Assembly: GCF_011378715.1 (NCBI RefSeq)
Contig: NZ_WTKU01000001.1
Coordinates: 372,001 to 436,000, forward strand
Reading direction: 5' to 3'
Source of the DNA: Psychromonas sp. SA13A
GTDB taxonomy: Bacteria; Pseudomonadota; Gammaproteobacteria; Enterobacterales; Psychromonadaceae
DNA length: 64,000 nt
Made by a program: the position numbers and the translations under genes
Shown here: in pieces, positions 17,471 through 26,452 of the stretch
How positions within the stretch are numbered: position 1 is the stretch's first letter
How the letters are laid out: every line of letters begins with the position of its first letter
The notes under the pieces: generated by a model
What the model saw: the letters and a program-made list of their open reading frames with translations, nothing else
Told to the model about the DNA's origin: nothing
Databases searched by the model: none

Positions 17471-18223
17471 ATGGACATTATCTCTCTAACATTAGAAGCC
17501 TCTACCTTGATATGCGTTGCTATTTTCATAGCATCTGTGATCTCTTCAGCGACGGGTATGGCAGGTGGCGTATTAATGTTTGCCAGTATGAATCAAGCAA
17601 TCGCTCTGCAACCGTTAATTGCGATTCACGGTATGGTGCAAGCATTTAGTAATGGTGTTCGTTGTTGGTTACTAAGACCTCAAATACTATGGGGAATGTG
17701 TTTACCTTTTGCTTTCGGTGCACTCATTGGTACTGCCATTACTACATATTTCCTGATCAGTTATATTTCAGAAGGTAATGCACTATTTGTTTTGCTAATA
17801 CTTATTTTTTATACCCTTTGTAAACCAAAAAAATTACCTGAATTACTGCTTTCAAATAATCAGTTTTTTGGTGTGGGAATACTAACTGGAAGCCTCGGCA
17901 TTATAGCAGGTGCTATTGATCCGTTATTAGGTGCTTTCTTTGTTAGAAACGACTTATCTAAAGAGCAAGTGGTTGCCACTAAATCAATGATGCAATTTAT
18001 TGCTCATATGATAAAAATTCCAGCCGCAATATTTATCGGTTTTTCAGTATTAGAGAACATCAATATCATTGTACTGTTTTCATTTGTTGCCATGTTAGGT
18101 ACACAAGTCGGTGTTTATATGCTCAAACGTATTCCAAATAATGTTTTTTTCATGGTCATGAAGGTCGCGTTATTACTAGCTGCATTGCGAATTAGCTATC
18201 AACTAATCGTAATTTATTATTAA
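17471..18223 (+). CDS. TSUP-family permease (TauE/SafE type)
   Basis: 250-aa membrane protein with seven to eight hydrophobic segments. The family pattern is seen twice: ASVISSATGMAGGVLMFASM near residue 22 and GSLGIIAGAIDPLLGAFFVRNDLSKEQVVATKSM near residue 140. TSUP proteins export sulfite, sulfoacetate or other small organic anions; TauE and SafE act in taurine breakdown. It is only 19 bp ahead of the aldehyde dehydrogenase, so the two are co-transcribed, and a product of the dehydrogenase is the obvious cargo candidate. Confidence 0.87.
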   Translation: MDIISLTLEASTLICVAIFIASVISSATGMAGGVLMFASMNQAIALQPLIAIHGMVQAFSNGVRCWLLRPQILWGMCLPFAFGALIGTAITTYFLISYISEGNALFVLLILIFYTLCKPKKLPELLLSNNQFFGVGILTGSLGIIAGAIDPLLGAFFVRNDLSKEQVVATKSMMQFIAHMIKIPAAIFIGFSVLENINIIVLFSFVAMLGTQVGVYMLKRIPNNVFFMVMKVALLLAALRISYQLIVIYY

Positions 18224-18242
18224 TCAGAGTCGAGTATTTATT

Positions 18243-19613
18243 ATGTCAATATCATATAAAGTTAATAACCCATTTAATCAAGAATTACTTGGAGAATTCC
18301 CTTTTTCAAGTAAAGAAGAAGTAGAAGCCCAATTAGTTTTATTAAAAAAAGGCCAAAAAACATTAAAAAATATACCGGCACATGAGCGTTCAGACATACT
18401 TCGACGTTTATCGGTATTATTAGATGAAAACTCAGAAAAATTAGCGAAGTTAATCACTTTAGAAACAGGTAAAACAATTGCTGATAGCCGTGTTGAAATG
18501 GTTCGAGCCGTCAATGCAAGTATTGCTAGTAGTGAAGAAGCAAGACAGATTATAGGTGAAACATTAGATTCTGACGCTTATGCCCCTACAAGAGGTAAAT
18601 TAGGTATCGTTTGCTGGCGCCCACTTGGTACTGCGTTATGTATAACACCTTTCAATTTTCCTATTAATATTGCGATTCATAAAATTGGTCCAGCTTTCGC
18701 CGCAGGTAACACCGTTATGTTTAAGCCGGGACCACAAAATACACTCTCAAGCCAACTATTAACTGACTTATGCTATGAAGCAGGTTTTCCTGAAGATACA
18801 TTGCAGTTATGTATGCCAGATATTCCAGAAATGGGTGATCTAATAGCAAGCCCTTTAATTAATGTGGTTAACTTTACCGGAGGAACCGCTGCAGCTAACT
18901 CAATTGCACGTGCAGCAGGTTATAAAAAGCTCTTACTTGAATTAGGTGGAAATGATCCACTCATCGTTATGGCAGACGCCGATATCGATTCAGCTGTCAA
19001 TGCAGCAATAAACCAACGATTTGCAACTGCAGGGCAACGTTGTACAGCCGCTAAACGCCTTTTCTTACATGAAGACATCTACATGCAATTTAGAGATACA
19101 TTAATAGCTAAAACAAAACAGTTAGTTGTTGGTGATCCGCTACAGGAAGAGACATTCATCGGTCCAGTGATAAATGAAAAAGCGGCTAATGAAATTAAAC
19201 TAAGCATCGAACAAGCTGTTTCAGTAGGTGCAACGGTTGCGTTAGGTAATAAACAAGAAGGTAATGTTATTTATCCAACGATTTTAGAAAACGTAAATAG
19301 CGATTGTGAGTTGATGGTTGAAGAAATATTTGGCCCAGTGATTCCACTGATGTCATTCTCAGATATTGAACAGATTATTCCTATTATTAACAACTCTGCT
19401 TATGGCTTACAAGGTGGCATTTTTACACAGCAATTAGGCCTTATTAAATATTTGTTTGACGAGTTAGATATAGGTACTCTTGCCGTTAATGATGGCCCAG
19501 GGTTCCGTGCTGAACATTTTCCTTTTGGTGGCGTTAAATCAAGTGGTGTAGGCCGAGAAGGTATTAAATACGCAATACGCGAAATGAGTTATTTGAAAAC
19601 ACTTGTGATCTAA
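18243..19613 (+). CDS. NAD-dependent aldehyde dehydrogenase (succinate-semialdehyde/sulfoacetaldehyde type)
   Basis: 456 aa, slightly short for the superfamily. Catalytic residues: N138 (ITPFNFP), K161 (VMFKPGPQN), E233 (LLLELGGNDP) and the nucleophile C267 (TAGQRCTAAKR). The C-terminal FPFGGVKSSGVGREG loop is intact. It oxidises an aldehyde to the acid; together with the TSUP permease (19 bp upstream) it resembles the SafD-SafE pair that converts sulfoacetaldehyde to exported sulfoacetate, but the same family includes phosphonoacetaldehyde and lactaldehyde enzymes. A rho-independent terminator follows. Confidence 0.88.
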   Translation: MSISYKVNNPFNQELLGEFPFSSKEEVEAQLVLLKKGQKTLKNIPAHERSDILRRLSVLLDENSEKLAKLITLETGKTIADSRVEMVRAVNASIASSEEARQIIGETLDSDAYAPTRGKLGIVCWRPLGTALCITPFNFPINIAIHKIGPAFAAGNTVMFKPGPQNTLSSQLLTDLCYEAGFPEDTLQLCMPDIPEMGDLIASPLINVVNFTGGTAAANSIARAAGYKKLLLELGGNDPLIVMADADIDSAVNAAINQRFATAGQRCTAAKRLFLHEDIYMQFRDTLIAKTKQLVVGDPLQEETFIGPVINEKAANEIKLSIEQAVSVGATVALGNKQEGNVIYPTILENVNSDCELMVEEIFGPVIPLMSFSDIEQIIPIINNSAYGLQGGIFTQQLGLIKYLFDELDIGTLAVNDGPGFRAEHFPFGGVKSSGVGREGIKYAIREMSYLKTLVI

Positions 19614-19635
19614 ACGATTATTTAATTAACAATAA

Positions 19636-19673
19636 AAAAGACTCGGCTAATTCTTAAATTAACCGAGTCTTTT
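19636..19673 (+). terminator. Rho-independent terminator after the aldehyde dehydrogenase
   Basis: Long stem with arms AAAAGACTCGG / CCGAGTCTTTT plus four more positions with one mismatch, closed by an 8-nt loop and ending in a T-run. The symmetry of A- and T-runs would let it work in both directions. Confidence 0.85.
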
Positions 19674-19738
19674 AGTATGAATTGATATTGCGAGGACAAT
19701 GTGAGGTTAGCAGTATTCGAGCTACCGACTGAAAAAAT

Positions 19739-19763
19739 CATCTTGAAGTAACATGGGTATATA
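19739..19763 (-). repeat. Solo copy of the dispersed repeat left end
   Basis: On the minus strand this begins TATATACCCATGTTACTTC and continues AAGATG, matching the left end of the element at 13455 (TATATACCCGTTACCATTC, then AAGATG). Confidence 0.5.
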
Positions 19764-19926
19764 TCCGAATAAGGCCCAAAATATTGATAAGTACCTTCAT
19801 CATAAAATTCTGACATTTAACCTATCTGAGATGATTTATCAGAACTGCTTTTCTTACAGATTTATTGAGTATTTTTTGTTTAATTAAACATTAATATTTA
19901 TCTAGAGTTATCAACAAACATTTACA

Positions 19927-20168
19927 ATGCCACTCGTAACGTCCCCCGAACTACTCGCTCTTTTTAGATATTGAAAATAGCACTTTATCCTTGATGTAAT
20001 TTGCTACCAGAAAGAGATTAACCAAACAAATAATTCAACAAAAACTGATTATATTTTAGTGTTAAAAGGTAACAAGAAAAAATCACCTGTATGGCCGCGA
20101 AAAAGAAAATGGTAATAGATGATAAGTACCGCTTAACCTTATTGGAGAGCGGTATTAAAGTGTGCTAA
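19927..20168 (+). pseudogene. Decayed transposase fragment, ISAs1-like
   Basis: Across two frames the segment spells protein pieces in the order expected in ISAs1-family transposases: SPELLALF, then (frame change) LDIENSTLSL, then (frame change) LDVICYQKEI and KTDYILVLKGNKKK. They correspond to the family stretches resembling PELLxLLDIKG, xTLDAMGCQKEI and ADYVLALKGNQ. The last part stays open to a stop at 20168 but drifts from the family. No start, no ends and no flanking inverted repeats were found, so this is an old relic. Confidence 0.6.
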
Positions 20169-20212
20169 GGATGATCTTTCATGGAGGACTTATTGATTTA
20201 CTTATTACTCTT

Positions 20213-20707
20213 TTATCTTTTTTCTTTAGGCGCCGGTACAACAAGAACAGGTATCAAAGAACTCCTCAGCACGCTCTTCGTGATACTTCCTAAGAAGGTA
20301 TGAATGACTCCTCGTTGATGCGTACCCATGATAATAACGTCCGTATTGATCTCTTTAGAGACGGATAAGATAGTTTCTGCTGGGTAAGCTTCAATTACTT
20401 GTGATGATTTGATCTGTACACGCAGTGCTTGATCTTCAACAGAGAGACTATTCCAAAAATTGTCTTGTCGTTCCTGTAATATTTCTGTCGCAGATTTGAC
20501 TCGCTCCTTTAGCAATTTATGGCGAGTATCAGAATTGGTAATATACCGTAAAGTAATTTTCGCATCCGTAGAGAGTTTTTCTACCACGTGTAACACATGA
20601 ATATCAGCCCCAGTCGTTTTGGCTAAATAAACCACGTATTTGAAAGCATTAATAGAACTTTCGGAAAAGTCAGTACAGTAAAGTATGTTATTAAATTTAG
20701 GTAGCAT
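20213..20707 (-). CDS. Universal stress protein UspA family
   Basis: 164 aa, single Usp domain. The N-terminus FNNILYCTDFSESSINAFKYVVYLAK, and the C-terminal nucleotide-binding signature IIMGTHQRGVIHTFLGSITKSVLRSSLIPVLVV (the G-x2-G-x9-GS/T pattern), are intact, indicating an ATP-binding type. It follows the TRAP transporter genes by 76 bp on the same strand; Usp genes are commonly linked to TRAP operons and in one studied case (TeaD) modulate transport. Regulation of this transporter by the protein is inference. Confidence 0.88.
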   Translation of the reverse strand: MLPKFNNILYCTDFSESSINAFKYVVYLAKTTGADIHVLHVVEKLSTDAKITLRYITNSDTRHKLLKERVKSATEILQERQDNFWNSLSVEDQALRVQIKSSQVIEAYPAETILSVSKEINTDVIIMGTHQRGVIHTFLGSITKSVLRSSLIPVLVVPAPKEKR

Positions 20708-20783
20708 AGTCAGTTATCCAAGTAACAGTGAACGATTTGTTGGCTATTGCTTGATATGTCTAGCGATAGCCAACAAGGTTTAT

Positions 20784-22127
20784 TTAGTAGCCAAAGAAGC
20801 GAGGTAAAAATAACGTAATCTCAGGGAAATACGCAATAATAAATACCGCTATAGTTGATACAAAGGCAAATGGTAGTGCTTGGTTTGTAACGCGTTCCAA
20901 TGAAATATCAGAGATACCCGCCGCTACAAACAAGTTCTCACCCAGCGGAGGAGTTGCAAAACCAATTGATAGTGTACAAATCATTACGACACCAAAGTGA
21001 ATTGGATCGATTCCTAAACTGTAAGTTACTGGTAATAGCACCGGTGTCAGAATCATGATGGCAGCGAGTGTTTCCATAAACATACCTACAAATAATAGAA
21101 ACAAGATGATCATTGCCCAGATTAAATATAAGTTACTTGTCATGCTCAACATTGACTCTGCTACAATAGCTGGGATCTGATTTTCAACCAGTACACGACC
21201 AAATATTGTAGCAGTAAACAGGATCATGAGGATACGGCCAGTGAGCCAAGTGGTGGTTTCTAAAGAATCAACAATCTTTTTCCACGTTAGCTCTCTGTAG
21301 ATAAACACACCAACAAATAAAGTATAAAAAATGGCTACAATTGCAGATTCAGTTGGCGTAAAGAAACCTGAATAAATACCACCTAATATAACTAAAGGCG
21401 CTAGTATTGACCAAAAACCACTGCGCATAGCATTAAGGATAGTGCGAAAGCTCCAGCCTTCTGCTGTACCTTGGTAACCACGACGACGACAGCGAATATA
21501 GTTCAAAATTAATAAACTAATTGAAATAACTAACCCAGGAAAGACACCTGCAATAAACATTTTGCTAATTGATACGGTTTGAAACTCACCATGCATTTCG
21601 ATCGCTTCTCTCGGGACACTTAAACCAATCGCTGAAATACCAAAAATAACCATAGGAATAGAGGGTGGAATAATAATGCCTAAACCACCTGCCGATGCTG
21701 TAATCGCAGAAGCGTAGCCTTTATCATAGCCACGGTTGACCATAGCTGGAATCATTAACATACCAACTGCTGCGGTTGTTGCAGGTCCTGATCCTGAAAT
21801 AGCGCCAAAGAACATACACGCTAATACAGTCGCTGCACCGATACCACCGGTGACTGGCCCTGCAAAACTTTCTGCTAATACGACTAACCGTTTCGATATG
21901 CCAGCTGCTTCCATTAAAGCACCTGCTAATACAAATGCTGGCAGTGCCATTAAGGGAAACGATCCGACCGAAGTAAAGGCGACTTGTACGAGTTTTATTG
22001 GGTTTTCACCGAGGTAGAGAAAAGAGGAAAGTGCGGCGACTCCTAGTGATACACTAATCGGTGCGCCCATAATCATCAGGCCTAAAAACGAACCAAATAG
22101 AATAATAATTAGATACGAATCGTTCAT
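20784..22127 (-). CDS. dctM: TRAP transporter large permease, DctM
   Basis: 447-aa membrane protein with about twelve hydrophobic segments. Family motifs: FGAISGSGPATTAAVGMLMIPAM near residue 108, GGLGIIIPPSIPMVIFG, and near the C-terminus MICTLSIGFATPPLGENLFVAAGIS. It is the ion-coupled transport subunit of a TRAP-T system, importing a carboxylate or sulfonate with Na+. Its start overlaps the end of dctQ by 4 bp (ATGA). The order binding protein - small - large subunit is standard. Confidence 0.94.
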   Translation of the reverse strand: MNDSYLIIILFGSFLGLMIMGAPISVSLGVAALSSFLYLGENPIKLVQVAFTSVGSFPLMALPAFVLAGALMEAAGISKRLVVLAESFAGPVTGGIGAATVLACMFFGAISGSGPATTAAVGMLMIPAMVNRGYDKGYASAITASAGGLGIIIPPSIPMVIFGISAIGLSVPREAIEMHGEFQTVSISKMFIAGVFPGLVISISLLILNYIRCRRRGYQGTAEGWSFRTILNAMRSGFWSILAPLVILGGIYSGFFTPTESAIVAIFYTLFVGVFIYRELTWKKIVDSLETTTWLTGRILMILFTATIFGRVLVENQIPAIVAESMLSMTSNLYLIWAMIILFLLFVGMFMETLAAIMILTPVLLPVTYSLGIDPIHFGVVMICTLSIGFATPPLGENLFVAAGISDISLERVTNQALPFAFVSTIAVFIIAYFPEITLFLPRFFGY

Positions 22128-22708
22128 GATTTTTCCCTTGCTGTCGCTGATGTTATTGTATCGTCAGACTCGCTGGTTTTATTAATTAGGTTATCCATCT
22201 CTTGTGATTCAGGATCGATAATCTCTTCACCTTTAACTAACTTAAAGTAATTCACCTGAAGTACGCGAAAAGTAATGAGCGAGAAACCTAGTGGTAGAAT
22301 GAAATAAATATATTTCATAGGGATGCCTAAGGTTTGTGACTTCCAGAATAGATTCATTTTGTTAAATACGAAGTCATATGAGAGGTAAATAAAGTAACTA
22401 TTGAAAGCTACCCAAACCATGTCTGTAAAAACTTCTAGCTTTGGGGGAAGCCAGGCTGGCATCAGCTTATATTGAAAGGTTACACGGTTGTGTGCATTGA
22501 GTCGTGCTGCATGTGCAGCGCCAAAATAAACAAACCATACAAACATATAAACTGACAGTTCTTCACTCCAAGCAATAGAATGGCCAAAGAGTTGTCGGGA
22601 GATAATTTGTGCAAACAATAGCGTTACAAATATGGCTAATAAGGCGCGGCAAACATAGCCTTCCAATTTATCCATGAAAATATAAAACTTTTTAAATTTT
22701 TCGCCCAT
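22124..22708 (-). CDS. dctQ: TRAP transporter small permease, DctQ
   Basis: 194-aa protein with four membrane helices and the typical SIAWSEELSVYMFVWFVYFGAAHAAR motif near residue 50. The C-terminal 30 residues are polar and rich in Ser, Asp and Glu, longer than in many DctQ proteins. It associates with DctM in the inner membrane and is translationally coupled to it. Confidence 0.92.
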   Translation of the reverse strand: MGEKFKKFYIFMDKLEGYVCRALLAIFVTLLFAQIISRQLFGHSIAWSEELSVYMFVWFVYFGAAHAARLNAHNRVTFQYKLMPAWLPPKLEVFTDMVWVAFNSYFIYLSYDFVFNKMNLFWKSQTLGIPMKYIYFILPLGFSLITFRVLQVNYFKLVKGEEIIDPESQEMDNLINKTSESDDTITSATAREKS

Positions 22709-22799
22709 CGTGATAATCCAAATATATGTAGCCTTACGAATAACTTATTAGCATCATTTTATGCCAAAGTGTTCCGCAGGCTATTTGACCTAACAAAAC

Positions 22800-22825
22800 A
22801 GTCCGAAGATGTTATCTAGCGGACT
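22800..22825 (-). promoter_or_regulatory. Intercistronic stem-loop after dctP
   Basis: AGTCCG / CGGACT 6-bp stem with a 14-nt loop, 18 bp beyond the dctP stop and well before dctQ. No T-run. Comparable in position to the stem-loops after the other two binding-protein genes (6123, 57029). Confidence 0.4.
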
Positions 22826-22843
22826 AAATATCGTGGTTATTGA

Positions 22844-23845
22844 CTAGATTTCCTCACGACCGATCGCTTTCAATACTACGTTTATTTTGTCTTTACCACC
22901 GACACTATCATAGTATTTAGGCCAAACTTGAGTTGTCGCTTTTTCGATCCACTCAGTCTCATCGACCTCATTGACTTCCATTCCATGTGCTTTTAACTTT
23001 TCAAGAGCTTCAGCTTCTTTTTCTCGTAAAAATTCAGCACTATAAATAGTTGCTGCTTTGCCGGCAGCCAAAATTGCTGCTTGTACGTCTTTAGATTGAT
23101 CTTGATAAACACTTTCCGAAATAATCATTGGCTCAAGCATGAAGTTATAATGAATTAGACTGATGTACTTTTGGATTTCATAAAACTTCAATGATTCAAT
23201 GTCAACCAATGCAAGATCTTGCCCATCAACAACTTTTTGTTGTAATGCAGTAAATAGCTCAGACCAAGCCATTGGTGTTGGATTGATACCCCAAGCATTG
23301 TAAGTATCTATCATAATTGCGTTTTTAGGGACACGGACAACAAGACCGTCTAAATCAGCGAGTGTTTTAACTGGTTTCTTAGAGTTTGTTAAAACACGAA
23401 AGCCAGAGAACGTCCAACCGACAATACGCACGCCAGCATCACGAACAGTGTTTTCAACAAGTACATCAGTTGCATCACTTTGAATTAGCTTTTCAGCTTC
23501 TTCTAAACTCGTAATCATATAAGGAAGGGTGTAAACACCAACCGTTGGAGAAAATGGGGTAATGTTATTGATAGCAACAACAGAGAAGTCTAATGTACCC
23601 AGAGACGCATCATTCACAGTATTTTGCTCAGAACCAAGCTGACTATTTGGAAATATACGTATTGTATCTTTAGTGTTTGCTTCGAAAGATTCTGTAAATT
23701 TAGTTGCTAGTGCATGTTGAGCGGTTCCTTCTCCGCCACCTAATGACATTTTAAATTCTTTGGCAGTTGCAGTGAGTGAAGCGCTTGTTAACAGTATAAA
23801 GCTCAGTAACGTAGCAGTTGATTTAAACTTAGGTTTCATTTCCAT
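22844..23845 (-). CDS. dctP: TRAP transporter periplasmic binding protein, DctP family
   Basis: 333 aa with a signal peptide of about 28 residues ending in SASLTATAK. The mature protein shows the DctP pattern: NSQLGSEQNTVNDASLGTLDFSVV, GWTFSGFRVLTNSKKPVKTLADLDGLVVRVPKN, with the arginine of LVVRVP expected to hold the substrate carboxylate or sulfonate, then MAWSELFTALQQKVVDGQDLAL. The first ATG has AGAGG six bases upstream. Ligand not predictable; cluster context offers an organic acid, an amino-sulfonate, or the substrate of the DhaK/DhaL kinase. Confidence 0.93.
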   Translation of the reverse strand: MEMKPKFKSTATLLSFILLTSASLTATAKEFKMSLGGGEGTAQHALATKFTESFEANTKDTIRIFPNSQLGSEQNTVNDASLGTLDFSVVAINNITPFSPTVGVYTLPYMITSLEEAEKLIQSDATDVLVENTVRDAGVRIVGWTFSGFRVLTNSKKPVKTLADLDGLVVRVPKNAIMIDTYNAWGINPTPMAWSELFTALQQKVVDGQDLALVDIESLKFYEIQKYISLIHYNFMLEPMIISESVYQDQSKDVQAAILAAGKAATIYSAEFLREKEAEALEKLKAHGMEVNEVDETEWIEKATTQVWPKYYDSVGGKDKINVVLKAIGREEI

Positions 23846-24511
23846 ACTAGACCTCTTAATTATTTTTAATTTAATAAAGAATCAAAATAGTGGGATACAA
23901 CTTTAATAACTCCACCAATTGTTTCAAGGATGTTACTCATTTGTTTCACAATGTTATATACATGTTTTATAATATGCAACTTCAATTCCATACTCAAACA
24001 CGTTATGCAGCGACATTTCCCTGATAGAATTCAAATAGGGTGACGAACATCACAGTGAACGATAATTACCCTAACTTAGAACTGTTACTTATCTTTAGTG
24101 CCAAGAGCTATAATCGATAGAACCAGATATTATGCTTAAAAATTGCTGAGATTCTGTTCATTTCAATAAAAATTAAACATGCATAAAGACCATTCATGAG
24201 TAAAAAATATTGCATCATAGTGAAAATATTCATTGGTCTATAAATACTTTTATTCGTTCAAATTTGCTTGATTACTATGGGCATTACTTTAGGTATTACT
24301 TTGAGTATGGCTATCGTGACTTGTGTGCGAGGCTTTAGATAATTTAGTTTTGATGTGAAAGTTAATTGTTGTTATTAAAAGGAATTTTTAGCTCGTATTT
24401 TAACCTTGAGGTTATTACTGCACCTAACCTCAAAAGAAAGGGGGCACAGCATTAAGTAAGAAAAAGCATGAGTTATTCGATTCAATGACGACAATCAACT
24501 CAATGCTTAAC
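23846..24511. other. Gene-free gap with the promoter of the TRAP operon
   Basis: 666 bp between dctP and the 3' end of the IclR gene. The only candidate site found is TTTCACAATGTTATA at 23944-23958, 11 of 15 matching the TTTTACAATGCAAAA element before dhaK. The rest is AT-rich without recognisable structure. Confidence 0.4.
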
Positions 24512-25276
24512 TTATACCATTGAACCAAATCTAGCTGAGATTTTAGCAGCGGTTTCCAGCAATAGTGGAGCTTCACTTTCTAACGCTTCCAGTGAGGCAA
24601 AGCGGGTTGGTGTCCACAGGCTCAAAGAGGCCATAATACGATTATCATAATCCACGATAGGAACGGCAATCCCAACGACTTGCCAGAACTCTTCACGATT
24701 AGAGGTCGCGTAGCCTTTAATTTTTATCTGCTCAATATCACGTAATAAAGACTTCTGATCAGTCAACGTATTTTCTGTAAATTTTTCAAGTTCAGCAGTA
24801 TCTAAATACTTATCTAGCTCCACTTTATCCATATGCGAAAGGAAAAGTTTGCCTACTGCCGTGCAATGTAAATCCGATTGTCCCCCCAATTTCACAGCCA
24901 GCTTATAGGGCTTGATAATACGGGTGCGGATAAAAGTAGCAGAGTAATCGCTCAATACAGCAACGGCGACATTCATCCCAGTTGCATTACCGAGATCAAT
25001 TAAATCCTGCCCCTCTATTTGCTCTAGGTCTGTCTTCTGCCATGCAGCCCTTGCCCAACTAAATAATTTGGGCCCCACTGTGTATGACTTATCGCGCTCG
25101 CTAAATTCAACCAACGCCTGCCCCATTAAAATAGACAATATTCGATGCGTCGAGCTTTTATTAAAACCTGATGCAGCAACAATTTCAGAATATGTTAATT
25201 TGCCCGGTGCTTTAGCCAGTATATCCAATACAACCACCAGTTTTTCAACGATGGAACTTTGCACTTCACGTGCCAT
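24512..25276 (-). CDS. IclR-family transcriptional regulator
   Basis: 254 aa. N-terminal winged helix-turn-helix (VEKLVVVLDILAKAPGKLTYSEIVAASGFNKSSTHRILSIL, about residues 10-52), followed by the IclR effector-binding domain with LHCTAVGKLFLSHM and VGIAVPIVDYDNRIMASLSLW. The ATG has an AGGAG site. It is divergent from dhaK with a 174-bp shared region containing the ATTTTACAATGCAAAACAA element, and convergent with nothing; it lies between the TRAP operon and dhaKL and is the most likely regulator of both. Confidence 0.93.
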   Translation of the reverse strand: MAREVQSSIVEKLVVVLDILAKAPGKLTYSEIVAASGFNKSSTHRILSILMGQALVEFSERDKSYTVGPKLFSWARAAWQKTDLEQIEGQDLIDLGNATGMNVAVAVLSDYSATFIRTRIIKPYKLAVKLGGQSDLHCTAVGKLFLSHMDKVELDKYLDTAELEKFTENTLTDQKSLLRDIEQIKIKGYATSNREEFWQVVGIAVPIVDYDNRIMASLSLWTPTRFASLEALESEAPLLLETAAKISARFGSMV

Positions 25277-25400
25277 AACAATCTCCTATAAACCTAAAAA
25301 AATTGGTCATTATACTCGATACCAATAATTTTGTATTAAATACCATACGCCAAGACTAAAACGGAATTTATTTGACTGGCCTGTCAATTCATCGTATCTT

Positions 25401-25435
25401 GTTTTGCGAAACTAGAATTTTACAATGCAAAACAA
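25401..25435 (+). promoter_or_regulatory. Putative IclR operator before dhaK
   Basis: An inverted repeat GTTTTGC (25401-25407) / GCAAAAC (25427-25433) encloses CGAAACTAGA. The right part ATTTTACAATGCAAAACAA matches the oxidase promoter at 18 of 19 bases. The core TTTTACAATGCAAAA is itself nearly palindromic (TTTT-x-CA-x-TG-x-AAAA). The element ends 15 bp before the dhaK ATG, so bound protein would block initiation. Confidence 0.6.
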
Positions 25436-25450
25436 TTAAAAGAGGTGCCT

Positions 25451-26452
25451 ATGAAAAAACTAATTAATGACCCAGCTAATTATGTCGATGAGGTTGTGGA
25501 AGGCATGTGCCTTATGCATCCTGAAATTTATACTGTCGATGGTGATACTTCTCGAGTACTTCGCCGTACGACTGCCGCAGAAAGCAAAGTTGGCGTTATA
25601 TCTGGAGGTGGTTTTGGCCACTTACCGTTGTTTGCTGGCTACATTGGCGAAGGTCTATTAGATGCTTGCGCGATAGGTGATGTATTCGCCTCTTCTGACA
25701 TGAACCCAATGTTAGAATCAGTGCGCATTGCAAATACTGGAAAAGGCGTCTTATGTGTTGTCGGTAATTACGGTGGTGACCGAATGAATTTCGACATGAC
25801 AAGTGAAATGGCAGAACTAGAAGATATCGTAACGACTAAGGTCATCGTTGCTGATGACGTTGCTAGTGCAGGTCCAGAAGAAGCATCTAAACGTCGTGGT
25901 GTTGGCGGTTTAGTTTATGTATTTAAAATTGCAGGAGCAGCAACTGCTGCAGGGCAATCATTAGAAGAAGCAACAGCGACAACTCAGAGAGCTTCTGACA
26001 ACTGCCGCTCTATTGGTGTTGCATTATCGTCTTGCATAGTTCCTCAAGCGGGGAAAGCGACCTTTGAAATTGCTGATGATGAAGTTGAACTAGGCATGGG
26101 TATTCATGGTGAGCCAGGTGTATGGCGTGGCAAAATAAAACCTGTCAATGATCTGGTTGATGAAATGATTGATTACATCCTTAAAGATATGCCATTAGGT
26201 GCATCAGATCGAGTATCAATACTGGTGAATGGCTTAGGTGCTACGCCAATTGAAGAGCTATATCTTGTTTTTCGTCGCGCTAAAGAATTACTTGAAAAAC
26301 AAGGTATTACTATCGCCTTACCGATGGTTGGGAACTATGCAACGTCTATGGAAATGGCCGGTGCATCAATAACTATTATGAAATTAGATGATGAACTAGA
26401 GTCATTATTAGGCGCTCCTGCCGACTGCCCTTTTTGGAGAAACTTGAAATGA
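25451..26452 (+). CDS. DhaK-like ketose kinase substrate-binding subunit (atypical)
   Basis: 333 aa; Dak1 domain. The covalent substrate-binding histidine is kept in LGMGIHGEPG (H219). Two other conserved segments differ from canonical DhaK: SGGGFGHLPLFAGY where GGSGHEP is usual, and GNYGGDRMNF where KNYTGD is usual. This points to a divergent subgroup whose ketose may not be dihydroxyacetone. Start: the in-frame GTG at 25445 is part of the ribosome-binding site (AAAAGAGG), so the ATG at 25451 is chosen. The stop overlaps the start of the DhaL-like gene. No DhaM (PTS donor) gene is present nearby, so ATP or a distant PTS protein must donate phosphate. Confidence 0.85.
   Translation: MKKLINDPANYVDEVVEGMCLMHPEIYTVDGDTSRVLRRTTAAESKVGVISGGGFGHLPLFAGYIGEGLLDACAIGDVFASSDMNPMLESVRIANTGKGVLCVVGNYGGDRMNFDMTSEMAELEDIVTTKVIVADDVASAGPEEASKRRGVGGLVYVFKIAGAATAAGQSLEEATATTQRASDNCRSIGVALSSCIVPQAGKATFEIADDEVELGMGIHGEPGVWRGKIKPVNDLVDEMIDYILKDMPLGASDRVSILVNGLGATPIEELYLVFRRAKELLEKQGITIALPMVGNYATSMEMAGASITIMKLDDELESLLGAPADCPFWRNLK

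Noticed and set aside
19622-19816. 64-codon minus-strand open frame after the aldehyde dehydrogenase
   Set aside because: It runs through a rho-independent terminator and a dispersed-repeat end; composition is not protein-like.
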